Below, in pieces: positions 8,908 through 18,435 of a stretch of 38,013 bases of DNA (positions are counted from its first letter, which is position 1; each line of letters opens with the position of its first letter). Where the stretch lies: positions 1-38,013 of the forward strand of contig SULG01000026.1 of assembly GCA_005524015.1 (NCBI GenBank). Direction: 5' to 3'. A program made the position numbers and the translations under genes. The stretch is from Candidatus Jettenia ecosi. GTDB lineage: Bacteria; Planctomycetota; Brocadiia; Brocadiales; Brocadiaceae. The notes under the pieces were generated by a model. That model did not search any database. It had not been told where the DNA came from and saw nothing but the letters and a program-made list of their open reading frames with translations.

Positions 8908-8959
8908 CCATGTTACCATAATTCTCATAAAGTTATCTATAGGTGAAAAATAAATTCAT

Positions 8960-9715
8960 ATGAAGACAAGTTCACTTATATTTATTACCTCATACATAGT
9001 GAGTACAATCTCTTTTATCAGCTTATCTGCGTTTAACAGCGCGGTTTCTGCTCTGGGGATTAAAAGCTCTGTAACGGACGAGGGTGTCTTTAAACGGCAA
9101 CGGGAACAGATGGTGGAAGAACAGCTTGCCTCCCGGGGCATAAAGGATAAAGAAATACTCGATGCAATGAAGTGTATACCTCGTCACTTCTTTATTCCGG
9201 AAGAAAATCGTGCCCTTAGCTATTCAGACCGACCGGTGCCTATTGGATTTGGGCAAACCATTTCTCAGCCATATGTAGTTGCCTTTATGACAGAATTATT
9301 AAAGGTAGACAAAGATGACATTGTGTTGGAAGTGGGAACGGGTTCTGGTTACCAGGCCTCTGTTCTCTCGAGATTGGTAAAACAGGTATATACAATAGAG
9401 GTTGTAGAAAAACTCGGCAAAGAGGCTATAAAAAATTTAAAAGCGCTGGGTTATACGAATGTGAAGGGCATGATTGGTGATGGTTATAAGGGATGGCCTG
9501 AGCATGCCCCTTTTGATGCCATTATCGTTACCGCATCGGCAGAGCATATTCCTCAACCACTTATTGATCAGCTTAAGCCTGGCGGTTGTATGGTTATTCC
9601 TGTGGGTGGTATGTATGCAGTGCAGGATCTGATGTTGATTACCAAAGACGCTTCTGAGAATATTATAAAAAAATCCATTATCCCTGTACGGTTTGTTCCC
9701 CTTATTCGAAAATAA
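8960..9715 (+). CDS. pcm: protein-L-isoaspartate O-methyltransferase, with N-terminal export signal
   Basis: SAM-dependent enzyme that methylates isoaspartyl residues in aged proteins so they can revert to aspartate. The catalytic domain spans about 45-251: REQMVEEQL, GQTISQP (98-104), SAM motif I LEVGTGSGYQ (123-132), IEVVEKLG, and FDAIIVTAS. Cytosolic Pcm proteins are about 210 residues. This one has about 40 extra N-terminal residues with a hydrophobic FITSYIVSTISFISLSAF stretch, which looks like a signal peptide or anchor and suggests repair outside the cytoplasm. The ATG at 8960 has only AGGTG about 15 bases upstream, so the start is not certain. Confidence 0.9.
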   Translation: MKTSSLIFITSYIVSTISFISLSAFNSAVSALGIKSSVTDEGVFKRQREQMVEEQLASRGIKDKEILDAMKCIPRHFFIPEENRALSYSDRPVPIGFGQTISQPYVVAFMTELLKVDKDDIVLEVGTGSGYQASVLSRLVKQVYTIEVVEKLGKEAIKNLKALGYTNVKGMIGDGYKGWPEHAPFDAIIVTASAEHIPQPLIDQLKPGGCMVIPVGGMYAVQDLMLITKDASENIIKKSIIPVRFVPLIRK

Positions 9716-9867
9716 GATGAGAGCGGTTAAGCTGAGGCGAATCCACATTTTTATACTCCATTGATAAAAGTATGTCCTTGTCTTACAAGGGAAATTTTAG
9801 AGGTATATATTTCATCAGAATTATAACTAAGTGGTTTAACTCGACAGTTACTTTTAGAAGGAGAGGA

Positions 9868-10494
9868 ATGATGAGAAGATTGCAATATTTACTATCTGGA
9901 ATAATCTCTGCTATCCTGCTTTGTAGTAGTATCTCCAGCACCCTTTTGGCTGGTCCGTCCTGGTCAATTGAAGGTGAGTATTTTGAGGGATGTACCTGCA
10001 ATCCGGGTTGTCCTTGTCTCTTCGGAAGTGAGCCAACTCATAATAAAACATGCAGGATTACCGGTGTTTTTCGTGTTCTAAAAGGGAATTACGGGCAGCA
10101 TAATTTAGATGGTCAGACGGTAATAGGAATAACAGATCTGACAGCAACACCAGATAAAAATTGGATTGTCTTTTATATAAATGATAAGGCCGCTTCCGCT
10201 ATTCAGAAAAATGCATTATTGGATATTTTTAAAAATCATGTGTTTCGTTTTGGCAAAGTTCCACCTGAAAGGATTACTGTAAGATATCTACCTATCCAGA
10301 TAGAATCTTCTGAATGGCGCAAGAGGGCTGAAGTAACTAATAGATTATCATTAGATATTGAGTTGTTGCATGGGCAGGGAGATCCAGGAAAACCTACCCA
10401 AACTGTCAATAAGAACTTTACACTCTGGGCAAAAGAATTTGATTTGACATTAGATATGGGAAAGGCTGTTAATCATCGGTTTCATGAGGGATAA
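9868..10494 (+). CDS. exported DUF1326-family protein
   Basis: A 208-residue protein with an N-terminal signal segment (hydrophobic YLLSGIISAILLCSSISSTL, then AGP). The mature part opens with WSIEGEYFEGCTCNPGCPC, the cysteine cluster (42, 44, 48, 50) typical of DUF1326. The family's molecular role is not established. Clustered cysteines in an exported protein suggest metal or thiol chemistry. ATG codons at 9868 and 9871 both follow AGAAGGAGAGG. The second has the better spacing. It lies 150 bases after pcm and could share its transcript. Confidence 0.8.
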   Translation: MMRRLQYLLSGIISAILLCSSISSTLLAGPSWSIEGEYFEGCTCNPGCPCLFGSEPTHNKTCRITGVFRVLKGNYGQHNLDGQTVIGITDLTATPDKNWIVFYINDKAASAIQKNALLDIFKNHVFRFGKVPPERITVRYLPIQIESSEWRKRAEVTNRLSLDIELLHGQGDPGKPTQTVNKNFTLWAKEFDLTLDMGKAVNHRFHEG

Positions 10495-10618
10495 CCAGGA
10501 ATGGAATTATGACGGGAGAAGCGGTTTTGCAACGAAATTTCACTTTACCAGTGATTAGGAGATCCTTAGCTCTTTCGTTTATATTTCGAATAAAAAATAG
10601 TTGTTCACGTAAGGCGTA

Positions 10619-10665
10619 AAATAACCGGTAGGGGAGAACCTTGTGTTCGCCCCTACCAAACTATA
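10619..10665. repeat. GGTAGGGG/CCCCTACC hairpin repeat
   Basis: GGTAGGGGAGAAC and GTTCGCCCCTACC form a short hairpin between the converging DUF1326 gene and glmS. It could act as a bidirectional terminator. A similar GTAGGGGCAGGTT/AACCTGCTCCCTAC unit occurs near 25,469-25,498. The rest of 10495-10718 shows nothing else. Confidence 0.55.
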
Positions 10666-10718
10666 CTTAATAATCCAACGTTATTTTACCTGTTACCTGC
10701 ATCTTTAAAGTGAATCTC

Positions 10719-12545
10719 CTATTCAACCGTTACACTCTTTGCAAGATTTCTCGGTTTATCAACATCGCATCCTCTCATGACTGCCATATGATAGGCCAGC
10801 AATTGGAGAGGAATTACTGACAGGAGAGGTGTCAGGACATCAGTAGTTTTTGGTATGTAAAGGACGTGATTTACCTTTTCTGCAATTTGATTATCTCCCT
10901 CAGTTGCAATTGCAATTACTTTTCCTTTTCTGGATTTTACCTCTTCTATATTGTTTAAAATCTTTCCGTAGACACTGTCTCTTGTAGCGATAAAGACTAC
11001 GGGCATATCTTTGTTTATGAGGGCAATAGGTCCATGCTTCATTTCTGCTGCGGGATAACCTTCGGCGTGGATATATGATATCTCTTTTAGCTTTAATGCG
11101 CCTTCAAGCGCTACGGGGTAGTTGTATCCTCTTCCCAGATAAAGAGTGTGTTCGCTATCTTTGTATAACTTTGCAAGTTCAATGATATGTTCTTCCATGT
11201 TAAGGATAGCCTGGATCTTTTCCGGTATAGATTGTATATCCTTAATCATATTTGAGTCTGGTGGGGAAGAGGGACATCTAAGACCTCTCATGTAAGAGGT
11301 GAATAAATAAAGTACCGCGATTTGTGCCGTAAAGGCTTTGGTAGATGCAACGCCAATCTCCGGGCCGATATGTAAATAAATTCCGCCATCGGCTTCCCTT
11401 GCTATCGTACTGCCGACAACATTGCAGATGGAGAGTATCCTGGCGCCCTTGTTTCTGGCTTCCCGCATAGCTGCCAGGGTATCTGCCGTTTCTCCGGATT
11501 GACTTATGGCAATTACAATGGTATCCTTTTCGATCACAGGGTTTCGATATCGGAATTCAGAGGCATATTCCACTTCAACCGGTATGCGTGCAAATTCTTC
11601 CAGCATGTATTCACCTACAAGTCCTGCATGCCATGATGTGCCGCAGGCTACAATTATAATACGTCTGGCCTGCCGGAGGTCTTGCTCGCAATGGATTAAT
11701 CCTCCCAATCTTACTGAGCCGTTATTACTTTCCACCCGCCCACGCATAACATTCTGTAGGGATTGAGGTTGCTCATGAATTTCCTTCAGCATAAAATGTT
11801 CATAGCCACCCTTCTCAATCATATCCAGATTCCATAGTATTTCTTCAACTTTTTTATGCGTACGGATGTTTTGTATGGTCTTCGTTTCGTAGCGGTCCGG
11901 TGTAAGAATAGCTATCTCATGATCATCCAGATACACCACATCCCGGGTATGTTCCAGTGAAGCAGAAACATCAGAGGTTATAAAATATTCTTGATTTCCA
12001 ATCCCTATCATTAAGGGCGATCCTTTCCTTGCCGCTACAATTTTTCGAGGATTTTTCTGGGAAATCACTGCAATACCATACGTTCCCTCTACCTCTCGTA
12101 ATGCTTCCATGACGGCTGTTTCAAGATCACCATGAAAATATTTCTCAATAAGATGGGCTAGTACTTCTGTATCTGTTTCGCTCTTAAAGATATGTCCTTC
12201 CTGCTCTAATTTTGATTTTAAATAATCATAATTCTCAATAATTCCGTTGTGTACTACGGCAATTTCGTTATTGCAATCAACATGAGGATGAGCATTCTCC
12301 GTGGTAGGGGAGCCATGTGTCGCCCATCGTGTATGAACAATGCCTAAAGAGGTCTTAAAATTATTCCCATTCAGTCTCTTTTCTAACTCAGCTATCTTAC
12401 CCACAGCCTTTTCACAATGTAAAATACCATTCTGAATAAATGCCATTCCAGAAGAATCATATCCGCGATATTCGAGTCTTTTGATGCCGTCTAATAAAAC
12501 CTTGACTGCTTCTTTGCAACCGATATATCCGACAATTCCGCACAT
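10719..12545 (-). CDS. glmS: glutamine-fructose-6-phosphate aminotransferase (isomerizing)
   Basis: Converts fructose-6-phosphate and glutamine to glucosamine-6-phosphate, the entry point to peptidoglycan and lipid A amino sugars. Its 608 residues match the family. After the initiator Met, Cys2 in CGIVGYIG is the N-terminal nucleophile of the class II amidotransferase domain (about 1-220). Two SIS sugar-phosphate domains follow, with ACGTSWHAG and SQSGETADT, and the tail KPRNLAKSVTVE is characteristic. AAGGAG lies 8 bases before the ATG. It is divergent from lpxD, another consumer of the amino-sugar pathway. No ribozyme-like glmS leader was recognised upstream. Confidence 0.97.
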   Translation of the reverse strand: MCGIVGYIGCKEAVKVLLDGIKRLEYRGYDSSGMAFIQNGILHCEKAVGKIAELEKRLNGNNFKTSLGIVHTRWATHGSPTTENAHPHVDCNNEIAVVHNGIIENYDYLKSKLEQEGHIFKSETDTEVLAHLIEKYFHGDLETAVMEALREVEGTYGIAVISQKNPRKIVAARKGSPLMIGIGNQEYFITSDVSASLEHTRDVVYLDDHEIAILTPDRYETKTIQNIRTHKKVEEILWNLDMIEKGGYEHFMLKEIHEQPQSLQNVMRGRVESNNGSVRLGGLIHCEQDLRQARRIIIVACGTSWHAGLVGEYMLEEFARIPVEVEYASEFRYRNPVIEKDTIVIAISQSGETADTLAAMREARNKGARILSICNVVGSTIAREADGGIYLHIGPEIGVASTKAFTAQIAVLYLFTSYMRGLRCPSSPPDSNMIKDIQSIPEKIQAILNMEEHIIELAKLYKDSEHTLYLGRGYNYPVALEGALKLKEISYIHAEGYPAAEMKHGPIALINKDMPVVFIATRDSVYGKILNNIEEVKSRKGKVIAIATEGDNQIAEKVNHVLYIPKTTDVLTPLLSVIPLQLLAYHMAVMRGCDVDKPRNLAKSVTVE

Positions 12546-12738
12546 ATGATTTACTCCTTAAAATTATTGATATTGTTAAATTTACTATGGTTATCATACC
12601 CGTGAAGAGTATCGAAATCTTGAAAATATTTACTCTTTGGCAAATGCATCATAAGAGATTAAAAAGATAGATATATTGATGTGCTTAATGTGTACATTAT
12701 TATTTTTAATAGGAGAATTTGTCAATATAAAAGTTCGT

Positions 12739-12767
12739 TTGACTGTGATTCTCTGCTATGATACGAT
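12739..12767 (+). promoter_or_regulatory. sigma-70-type promoter of lpxD
   Basis: TTGACT at 12739-12744, 17 bases, then TACGAT at 12762-12767, 26 bases before the lpxD ATG. The predicted leader is only about 20 bases and contains no Shine-Dalgarno motif, so initiation may be leader-poor. Confidence 0.55.
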
Positions 12768-12793
12768 GTTCTATAAATATCTTTTGATACATT

Positions 12794-13807
12794 ATGAAAT
12801 ATACACTAAGCCAGATTCAACTCATTACCGGTGGAAAGGTTATTGGTAATTTAAATACCATAATCACAGGCATTGCGAGTATCGAAACTGCAAAAGATGG
12901 AGATATAACCTTTATTAAAGACGATACATTAATTCCACAGGCATTGCTATCGAAAGCTTCTGTGATTGTTACACATCGCGAGATTGGGGCGCTGAAAAGT
13001 CCCCAAATTGTTATAGAAACAAATCCATTTCGGGCTTTTACTAAGCTCATGGAGGTCATAGCTAAAGAGAGACACACTCGCCCTACAGGGATTCATCCTT
13101 TATCTAGTATTAGCAAAGAGGCTATTATGGGAAAAAAAGTTTCTATTGGCGCTTATGTTATTATTGAAGACCGTGTAAGAATAGGCAATAATGTTACCAT
13201 TTATCCAAATACATTTATCGGTAAAGAAAGTTCTATAGGTGATGGTTCTGTTATTTATCCCCATGTTACTATTCGGGAAGAGGTTGCCATTGGGAAACGA
13301 GTGATTATACACAGCAATAGTGTTATTGGAGAAGATGGGTTCGGTTATCTCCAAATACAGGGTAAACATACGAAAATACCTCAGATAGGAACCGTTGAAA
13401 TAGGGGATGATGTTGAGATCGGCGCTATGGTAACAATTTGCCGTGCGGCGCTCGATAAAACGATCATCGGGAACGGTGTAAAAATAGACAATCATTCGCA
13501 TATTGCACATAATGTTACTATAGGAGATAATACCATGCTTATTGCATATGCCAAAATCGCAGGAAGTACCAGGATTGGAAAAAATGTTATGATTGCAGAA
13601 GATGTTGGCATTACCGATCATGTAGATATTGGTGATAACTGTATTATTGGTGGAGGCTCAAATGTTTATAAAAGTTTAGAATCAGGTTCTGTTGTATGGG
13701 GTTCTCCCGCCAAGCCTATCAACGATGAAAAACGCATCCAGGTGGTAATGAAAAAACTACCAGAAATGTATCATGCTATTAAGAAATACATAAAGACCCT
13801 CCCGTAA
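12794..13807 (+). CDS. lpxD: UDP-3-O-(3-hydroxyacyl)glucosamine N-acyltransferase
   Basis: Third enzyme of lipid A synthesis. It transfers a hydroxyacyl chain from ACP to the 2-amino group of UDP-3-O-acyl-glucosamine. Its 337 residues comprise an N-terminal uridine-binding domain (about 1-100), a left-handed beta-helix of hexapeptide repeats (about 105-300, e.g. IGNNVTIYPNTFIG), and a helical tail (DEKRIQVVMKKLPEMYHAIKK). The catalytic His lies in KIDNHSHIAHNVTIGDN. It implies an outer membrane with lipid A-like lipid. The gene is transcribed alone, and its stop codon lies in a terminator hairpin. Confidence 0.95.
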   Translation: MKYTLSQIQLITGGKVIGNLNTIITGIASIETAKDGDITFIKDDTLIPQALLSKASVIVTHREIGALKSPQIVIETNPFRAFTKLMEVIAKERHTRPTGIHPLSSISKEAIMGKKVSIGAYVIIEDRVRIGNNVTIYPNTFIGKESSIGDGSVIYPHVTIREEVAIGKRVIIHSNSVIGEDGFGYLQIQGKHTKIPQIGTVEIGDDVEIGAMVTICRAALDKTIIGNGVKIDNHSHIAHNVTIGDNTMLIAYAKIAGSTRIGKNVMIAEDVGITDHVDIGDNCIIGGGSNVYKSLESGSVVWGSPAKPINDEKRIQVVMKKLPEMYHAIKKYIKTLP

Positions 13808-13832
13808 GACTTACTTACGGGATCCTTTATAG
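13801..13832 (+). terminator. terminator of lpxD
   Basis: CCCGTAAG (13801-13808) and CTTACGGG (13814-13821) form an 8-bp stem with a 5-base loop, followed by ATCCTTTAT. The lpxD TAA is within the left arm. Confidence 0.65.
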
Positions 13833-13926
13833 AGGAAATGGCAATAAGCACTCTTGCTTATCTGTGAATAGACTCAGGGAAAATTACAGAGATATGATAT
13901 ATTTTATTAAATGGTAGTACTTATTC

Positions 13927-15171
13927 TTATAACCCTTTTAAGATAATGCTGGCGTTGTGCCCACCAAAACCAAATGAATTGGAGAGAACTTGTTTGACCT
14001 TCTTTTCACGAGCGACATTAGGAATAAAGTCTAATCCTGAGCATTCGGAATCAGGTGTTTCGTAATTGATGGTTGGAGGAATAATTCCTTCTTTAATTAC
14101 TAAGGCGCAGATTACTACCTCAACACTTCCCGAAGCCCCTAACTGATGGCCTAACATGGATTTTGTTGAACTCACAGGAATTTGCGGCGCGTACGTTCCA
14201 AAAACTCTTTTTATAGCCTTTATTTCGATATTGTCACCGAGAGGAGTTGACGTAGCATGTGCGTTAATGTAGTCAATTTCTTCCGGGTTGCAGTTAGCAT
14301 CTTTTAAGGCGCTATTCATACACCTTGCCGCACCATCACCATTACCTTCTGGCGCTGCAATATGGTAAGCATCGGCATTAAGTCCGTATCCTGATACCTC
14401 CGCATAGATATTTGCGCCTCGTTTCTTTGCTGTTTCAAATTCTTCCAGTACAACGATACCAGCTCCTTCTGAGAAAACAAAACCATCCCGATTTTTATCA
14501 AAGGGGCGACTGGCTTTCTCTGGCGCATCGTTGCGTGTAGAAAGCGCTTTCATGGCGCTAAACCCACTGAGGGCTAAAGGTGTGATTATCGCTTCTGAAC
14601 TTCCTGCGATCATGATCTCTGCGTCCCCTCTCTGAATAATCCTGACTGCCTCTCCGATAGAATTAACGCCTGTGGTGCATGCTGTTACCAGTGCATAGTT
14701 AGGCCCTTTGATCCCGAATCGTATTGCCACCTGCGCCGGAGCGGCATTAACCATCAATTTGGGAATCATAAGGGGGGATATCCTTGAGGGACCTTTATTG
14801 ACAAGAATACTATGTTGGTTTTCAATTTCTAGTAAACCACCCATTCCAGAACCAATTAAAACTCCTATCCTTGTTGCATCGTAGTTCTTTAATTCCAATC
14901 CGGCATCATTGATAGCATTTGCAGAAGCGACTACGGAGAATTGTGCAAAGCGCTCTAACCGACGCGCCTCTTTAACGTCGAACCACCTGCTGGAATCAAA
15001 ATCGCTAACTTCTCCGCCGAAGTGTACATCAAATGCTGAGGTATCAAAAGAAGTGATAGGTTTAATACCGCTTTTTCCCTCGCACAGCGCCGACCATAGT
15101 GTATTCTTTTCCAGCCCTAAAGGCGTAACTGCGCCGATGCCTGTGATAACAACCCTTCGTTTCTGTTGCAT
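13927..15171 (-). CDS. fabF: beta-ketoacyl-ACP synthase II
   Basis: Condenses malonyl-ACP with growing acyl-ACP in fatty acid elongation. The 414 residues follow the KAS II pattern: start RRVVITGIGAVTPLG, catalytic Cys165 in ALVTACTTGVNSIG, His in NAHATSTPLGD, the conserved Lys and His in KSMLGHQLGASGS, and the C-terminal NSFGFGGHNAS motif. It is the last gene of the rpmF-plsX-fabH-fabD-acpP-fabF operon and starts 2 bases after acpP, so the two are surely co-translated. Confidence 0.97.
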   Translation of the reverse strand: MQQKRRVVITGIGAVTPLGLEKNTLWSALCEGKSGIKPITSFDTSAFDVHFGGEVSDFDSSRWFDVKEARRLERFAQFSVVASANAINDAGLELKNYDATRIGVLIGSGMGGLLEIENQHSILVNKGPSRISPLMIPKLMVNAAPAQVAIRFGIKGPNYALVTACTTGVNSIGEAVRIIQRGDAEIMIAGSSEAIITPLALSGFSAMKALSTRNDAPEKASRPFDKNRDGFVFSEGAGIVVLEEFETAKKRGANIYAEVSGYGLNADAYHIAAPEGNGDGAARCMNSALKDANCNPEEIDYINAHATSTPLGDNIEIKAIKRVFGTYAPQIPVSSTKSMLGHQLGASGSVEVVICALVIKEGIIPPTINYETPDSECSGLDFIPNVAREKKVKQVLSNSFGFGGHNASIILKGL

Positions 15172-15173
15172 TT

Positions 15174-15407
15174 TTATTTGTGTTCCTCTATATATTTAAC
15201 GGCATCTCCTACGGTGCGTATTTTCTCCGCATCCTCATCGGGAATATTCATATCGAAGGCATCCTCAAATTCCATGATCAATTCTACAGTATCCAGAGAA
15301 TCAGCTCCTAAATCATTGATAAATGATGTGTCTTTTGTAATCTGATCGTCTTTTACTCCCATTTGTTTTGTAATAATTTCTTTAACCTTATCTTCAACTG
15401 CTGACAC
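15174..15407 (-). CDS. acpP: acyl carrier protein
   Basis: A 77-residue acidic four-helix protein that carries acyl chains on phosphopantetheine. The attachment Ser37 is in [11 protein letters not shown] Shine-Dalgarno AAGGAGG lies before the ATG. It sits between fabD and fabF as in many bacteria, but the usual fabG is absent from the cluster and must lie elsewhere. Confidence 0.98.
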   Translation of the reverse strand: MSAVEDKVKEIITKQMGVKDDQITKDTSFINDLGADSLDTVELIMEFEDAFDMNIPDEDAEKIRTVGDAVKYIEEHK

Positions 15408-15432
15408 GGTTTTTTACCTCCTTGTATTAAAA

Positions 15433-16407
15433 TTAAATTGATTTCATTAAATTTTTAAAGGTTTCCACGGTATCAATATTTACCATTTTTTGAGCAGGAT
15501 CGATCCTTCGCATGAGGCCCGATAATGACTTTCCCGGTCCGATCTCATAAAACTGATTAAATCCGTCTTGTATTAAAGTGCACATCGATTGATGCCATCG
15601 CACAGGGCTGTTCAATTGTATTGATAAAGATGTTTTTATCTCAGCAGGCTCACTCACATACTGTGCATTGATATTTGCCACAACCGGTATATTTGATTTT
15701 AAGACTGATGTTGATTCCAGCTCCTTTGAGAGTTTACTACTTGCGGGGCTCATTAATTCTGAATGGAATGCTCCGTCTACTTTCAAAGGTACAACTATTT
15801 TTGCGCCCCGTTCTTTAGCTAATGCTGATGCTTTTTCCAAAGTTGATCTTTCGCCTGAAATAACCACCTGTCCAGGACAATTATAATTTGCAGCACAAAT
15901 GACCCCTTCTGTCCGTATTTCTATACAAATTTGTTCTACTTTTTCATCTTCTAATCCAATAATAGAAACCATACCTCCGTGATCTGCATTGCAGGCATCC
16001 TGCATGAAGGTGCCTCGCTTATATACCAATCGTACAGCATCGGTAAAAGCTATTGAACCAGCAGATACATGAGCTGTGTATTCTCCCAGGCTAAGGCCGG
16101 CCGTAGCAAGACAGGCGCTTGTTTGGATTGGGGAATTTTTCTTTAAGACTTCTAATATTGCCATACTTGTAACAAGTATAGCAGGCTGACACAGAGAGGT
16201 TTTGTTTAATTCCTCTTGTTTCCCTTCAAAACAAAGCGCCGCGATATCAAACCCCAGTATCTCATTAGCTTCATGGAATACCTCTTGTGCCTCCTTGAAA
16301 TGCACATAAAAATCCTTTCCCATTCCTACATACTGTGTACCCTGTCCAGGGAAAAGAAACGCTGTCTTTTGCATGCTTTCTACCATCGAATAATTGAAGA
16401 CCCCCAC
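15433..16407 (-). CDS. fabD: malonyl-CoA:ACP transacylase
   Basis: Loads malonyl groups from CoA onto ACP. The core begins KTAFLFPGQGTQYVGMG. The active-site Ser is in GLSLGEY, where most homologues have GHSLGE, so the His before the Ser is Leu here. The second catalytic His is in DGAFHSELM. Two starts compete. The GTG at 16407 has a perfect AGGAGG 6 bases upstream and overlaps fabH by 28 bases. The ATG at 16374 gives the usual MQKTAF start without a good ribosome site. I list the longer form. Confidence 0.93.
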   Translation of the reverse strand: MGVFNYSMVESMQKTAFLFPGQGTQYVGMGKDFYVHFKEAQEVFHEANEILGFDIAALCFEGKQEELNKTSLCQPAILVTSMAILEVLKKNSPIQTSACLATAGLSLGEYTAHVSAGSIAFTDAVRLVYKRGTFMQDACNADHGGMVSIIGLEDEKVEQICIEIRTEGVICAANYNCPGQVVISGERSTLEKASALAKERGAKIVVPLKVDGAFHSELMSPASSKLSKELESTSVLKSNIPVVANINAQYVSEPAEIKTSLSIQLNSPVRWHQSMCTLIQDGFNQFYEIGPGKSLSGLMRRIDPAQKMVNIDTVETFKNLMKSI

Positions 16408-17369
16408 GTTAATCCTCCTCCAAATGCGACGAGCATAACAACATCTCCTTTTTTGAGGCGTCCTTCCTTCCGGGCTTCATTAATTGCAATAGGAATCGAG
16501 GCAGATGATGTATTTCCATATTTATCGATATTGACAAATGCCTTCTCCATGGGAAGTCCAAGCTTTTCCATAGTTGCTTCAATAATCCTTAGATTGCTTT
16601 GATGAGGGATGATCAAGTCTATATCGGCGAGTTTCAGCCCATTCTCATCTGCTGTTTCTAAAATTAAGTTCGTTATATTGTTAATAGCCAGTTTAAATAC
16701 TTCTTTCCCTCTGAATTGGATATAATGTGCTCTCTGTTGAATAGATTCCAGAGAGGCGGGATTTTTAGCTCCTCCTCCAGGCATAATAAGCACATCTGCT
16801 TGTGATCCATCTGCAGCCAAACGAGTAGACAAAATCTCGTGTTTTGCAGGATTTTTCTGTATAATGACAGCGCCAGCGCCATCTCCAAACAGAACGCAAG
16901 TTGAGCGATCAGTATAATCGGTGATTTTCGATAAACATTCAGCCCCTACCACTAATGCAGTTTTTATTGCTCCGGAGTTTACGAAGCTTTCTCCAACAGC
17001 TAATGCATAAATAAATCCAGCGCATGCCGCCAATATATCAAAAGCGCCTGCCCTTGTTGCTCCTAATTTCTGTTGTATATAACATGAGGTTGAAGGAAAG
17101 ATATGGTCAGGCGTTATCGTAGAAGTAATAATCATATCTAAATCTTGCGGAGCGACCCCTGCGTCTTCCATCGCATATATTGATGCCTGTGCAGCAAGAT
17201 CCGATGTTATTACACCGTTTTCAACAATATGACGCTCTTTGATACCTGTTCGCTGGATAATCCAATCATTACTGGTTTCAACGAGTTTTTCTAAATCGTA
17301 ATTTGTTAAAATTTTACCTGGCAGGTATGATCCTATCCCTGTAATTGAAGCCCTTTGATTCTGTTGCAT
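16380..17369 (-). CDS. fabH: beta-ketoacyl-ACP synthase III
   Basis: Starts fatty acid synthesis by condensing acyl-CoA with malonyl-ACP. Its 329 residues include catalytic Cys116 in LAACAGFIYAL, His in IPHQSNLRIIEA and Asn in YGNTSSASIP, i.e. the full C-H-N triad. The end FGGGLTWGSSIIRW is typical, and the Gly-Gly-Gly codons there double as a possible Shine-Dalgarno for the downstream fabD. Confidence 0.97.
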   Translation of the reverse strand: MQQNQRASITGIGSYLPGKILTNYDLEKLVETSNDWIIQRTGIKERHIVENGVITSDLAAQASIYAMEDAGVAPQDLDMIITSTITPDHIFPSTSCYIQQKLGATRAGAFDILAACAGFIYALAVGESFVNSGAIKTALVVGAECLSKITDYTDRSTCVLFGDGAGAVIIQKNPAKHEILSTRLAADGSQADVLIMPGGGAKNPASLESIQQRAHYIQFRGKEVFKLAINNITNLILETADENGLKLADIDLIIPHQSNLRIIEATMEKLGLPMEKAFVNIDKYGNTSSASIPIAINEARKEGRLKKGDVVMLVAFGGGLTWGSSIIRW

Positions 17370-17414
17370 GTATAATTTTAATTATCCAGAGGAGATTAAT
17401 AGGTGACTAGTCAG

Positions 17415-18431
17415 TTAAACAACATGTGCCGTAAGCGTATTGATCTTTTCGAATTCGGAAACAATATGCTCATTGACCTTGTATTTTGATAACTTCAACG
17501 CAAGTTTTATAGCATTTAGGATAGCCCTGGAGTCAGATCTGCCATGACAGATAATACAAATACCGTTAACTCCCAGTAAGGGAGCACCGCCATATTCTGC
17601 GAAGTCCATTTTTGCCTTTAATGGTTCGAAGGCGGGTTTGCACAACCATAGACCTAACTTCGTCCAAAAGCTCTTGAGCGCTTCTGTCTTAATTGTTGAC
17701 AGAAGACTCATAGAAAGTCCTTCTGCGAATTTCAATACAATATTTCCAACAAAACCCTCGCAGATAACTATGTTGGCTTTATTATCAAATATTTCGCGGC
17801 CTTCTACGTTTCCTACAAAATTTAAATTCGAATTGGAGAGGAGTGTAAAGGTATCTTTCACAAGGTCGTTTCCCTTCGCATCCTCTTCACCGATATTGAG
17901 AAGCCCAACCTTTGGGTTTTCTACACCGAAGATACATCGATAATAAACTGCTGCCATAACACCATACTGGAAAAGATGGAGTGGCTTACAAGCTATGTTT
18001 GCTCCTATATCAATGATTAAGCATACTCCTTGCCGTGTGGGAAACGCAACCGCAATACCCGGGCGGCGAACACCTTTCAAAGTTCTTAAGTGTAATGTCG
18101 ATGCTGCTACGGTTGCGCCTGTATGTCCGGCGCTTACTACGGCACAGGCTTCTCCATGAGCTACAAGTTCGACACTTTGTGTAATCGATGAATTAATCTT
18201 TTGGCGTATAGAATAGGTTGCAGGATCATCCATCTGGACTATTTGAGATGCGTGATGAATGGTAATATTTTTCGGTATCGTTCCGTAAGTGTTTAACTCT
18301 CGCTTCAGCGTGTTTTCATCACCTACCAATATAATATCATCATCTCGTAATTGTTGTGCAGCGAGAATTGATCCTTTGATAATTTCCTGTGGAGCCTTAT
18401 CTCCACCCATTGCATCTACTGCAACTCTCAT
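17415..18431 (-). CDS. plsX: phosphate acyltransferase
   Basis: Makes acyl-phosphate from acyl-ACP for phospholipid synthesis, linking the fab genes to membrane lipids. The start MRVAVDAMGGDKAPQEI is the family signature. The ATG at 18431 is chosen because AAAGG lies 7 bases upstream, and a 16-residue extension to 18479 would run into rpmF. The product is 338 residues, the usual size. It follows rpmF by 4 bases, the widely conserved rpmF-plsX order. Confidence 0.95.
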   Translation of the reverse strand: MRVAVDAMGGDKAPQEIIKGSILAAQQLRDDDIILVGDENTLKRELNTYGTIPKNITIHHASQIVQMDDPATYSIRQKINSSITQSVELVAHGEACAVVSAGHTGATVAASTLHLRTLKGVRRPGIAVAFPTRQGVCLIIDIGANIACKPLHLFQYGVMAAVYYRCIFGVENPKVGLLNIGEEDAKGNDLVKDTFTLLSNSNLNFVGNVEGREIFDNKANIVICEGFVGNIVLKFAEGLSMSLLSTIKTEALKSFWTKLGLWLCKPAFEPLKAKMDFAEYGGAPLLGVNGICIICHGRSDSRAILNAIKLALKLSKYKVNEHIVSEFEKINTLTAHVV

Positions 18432-18435
18432 GGAT

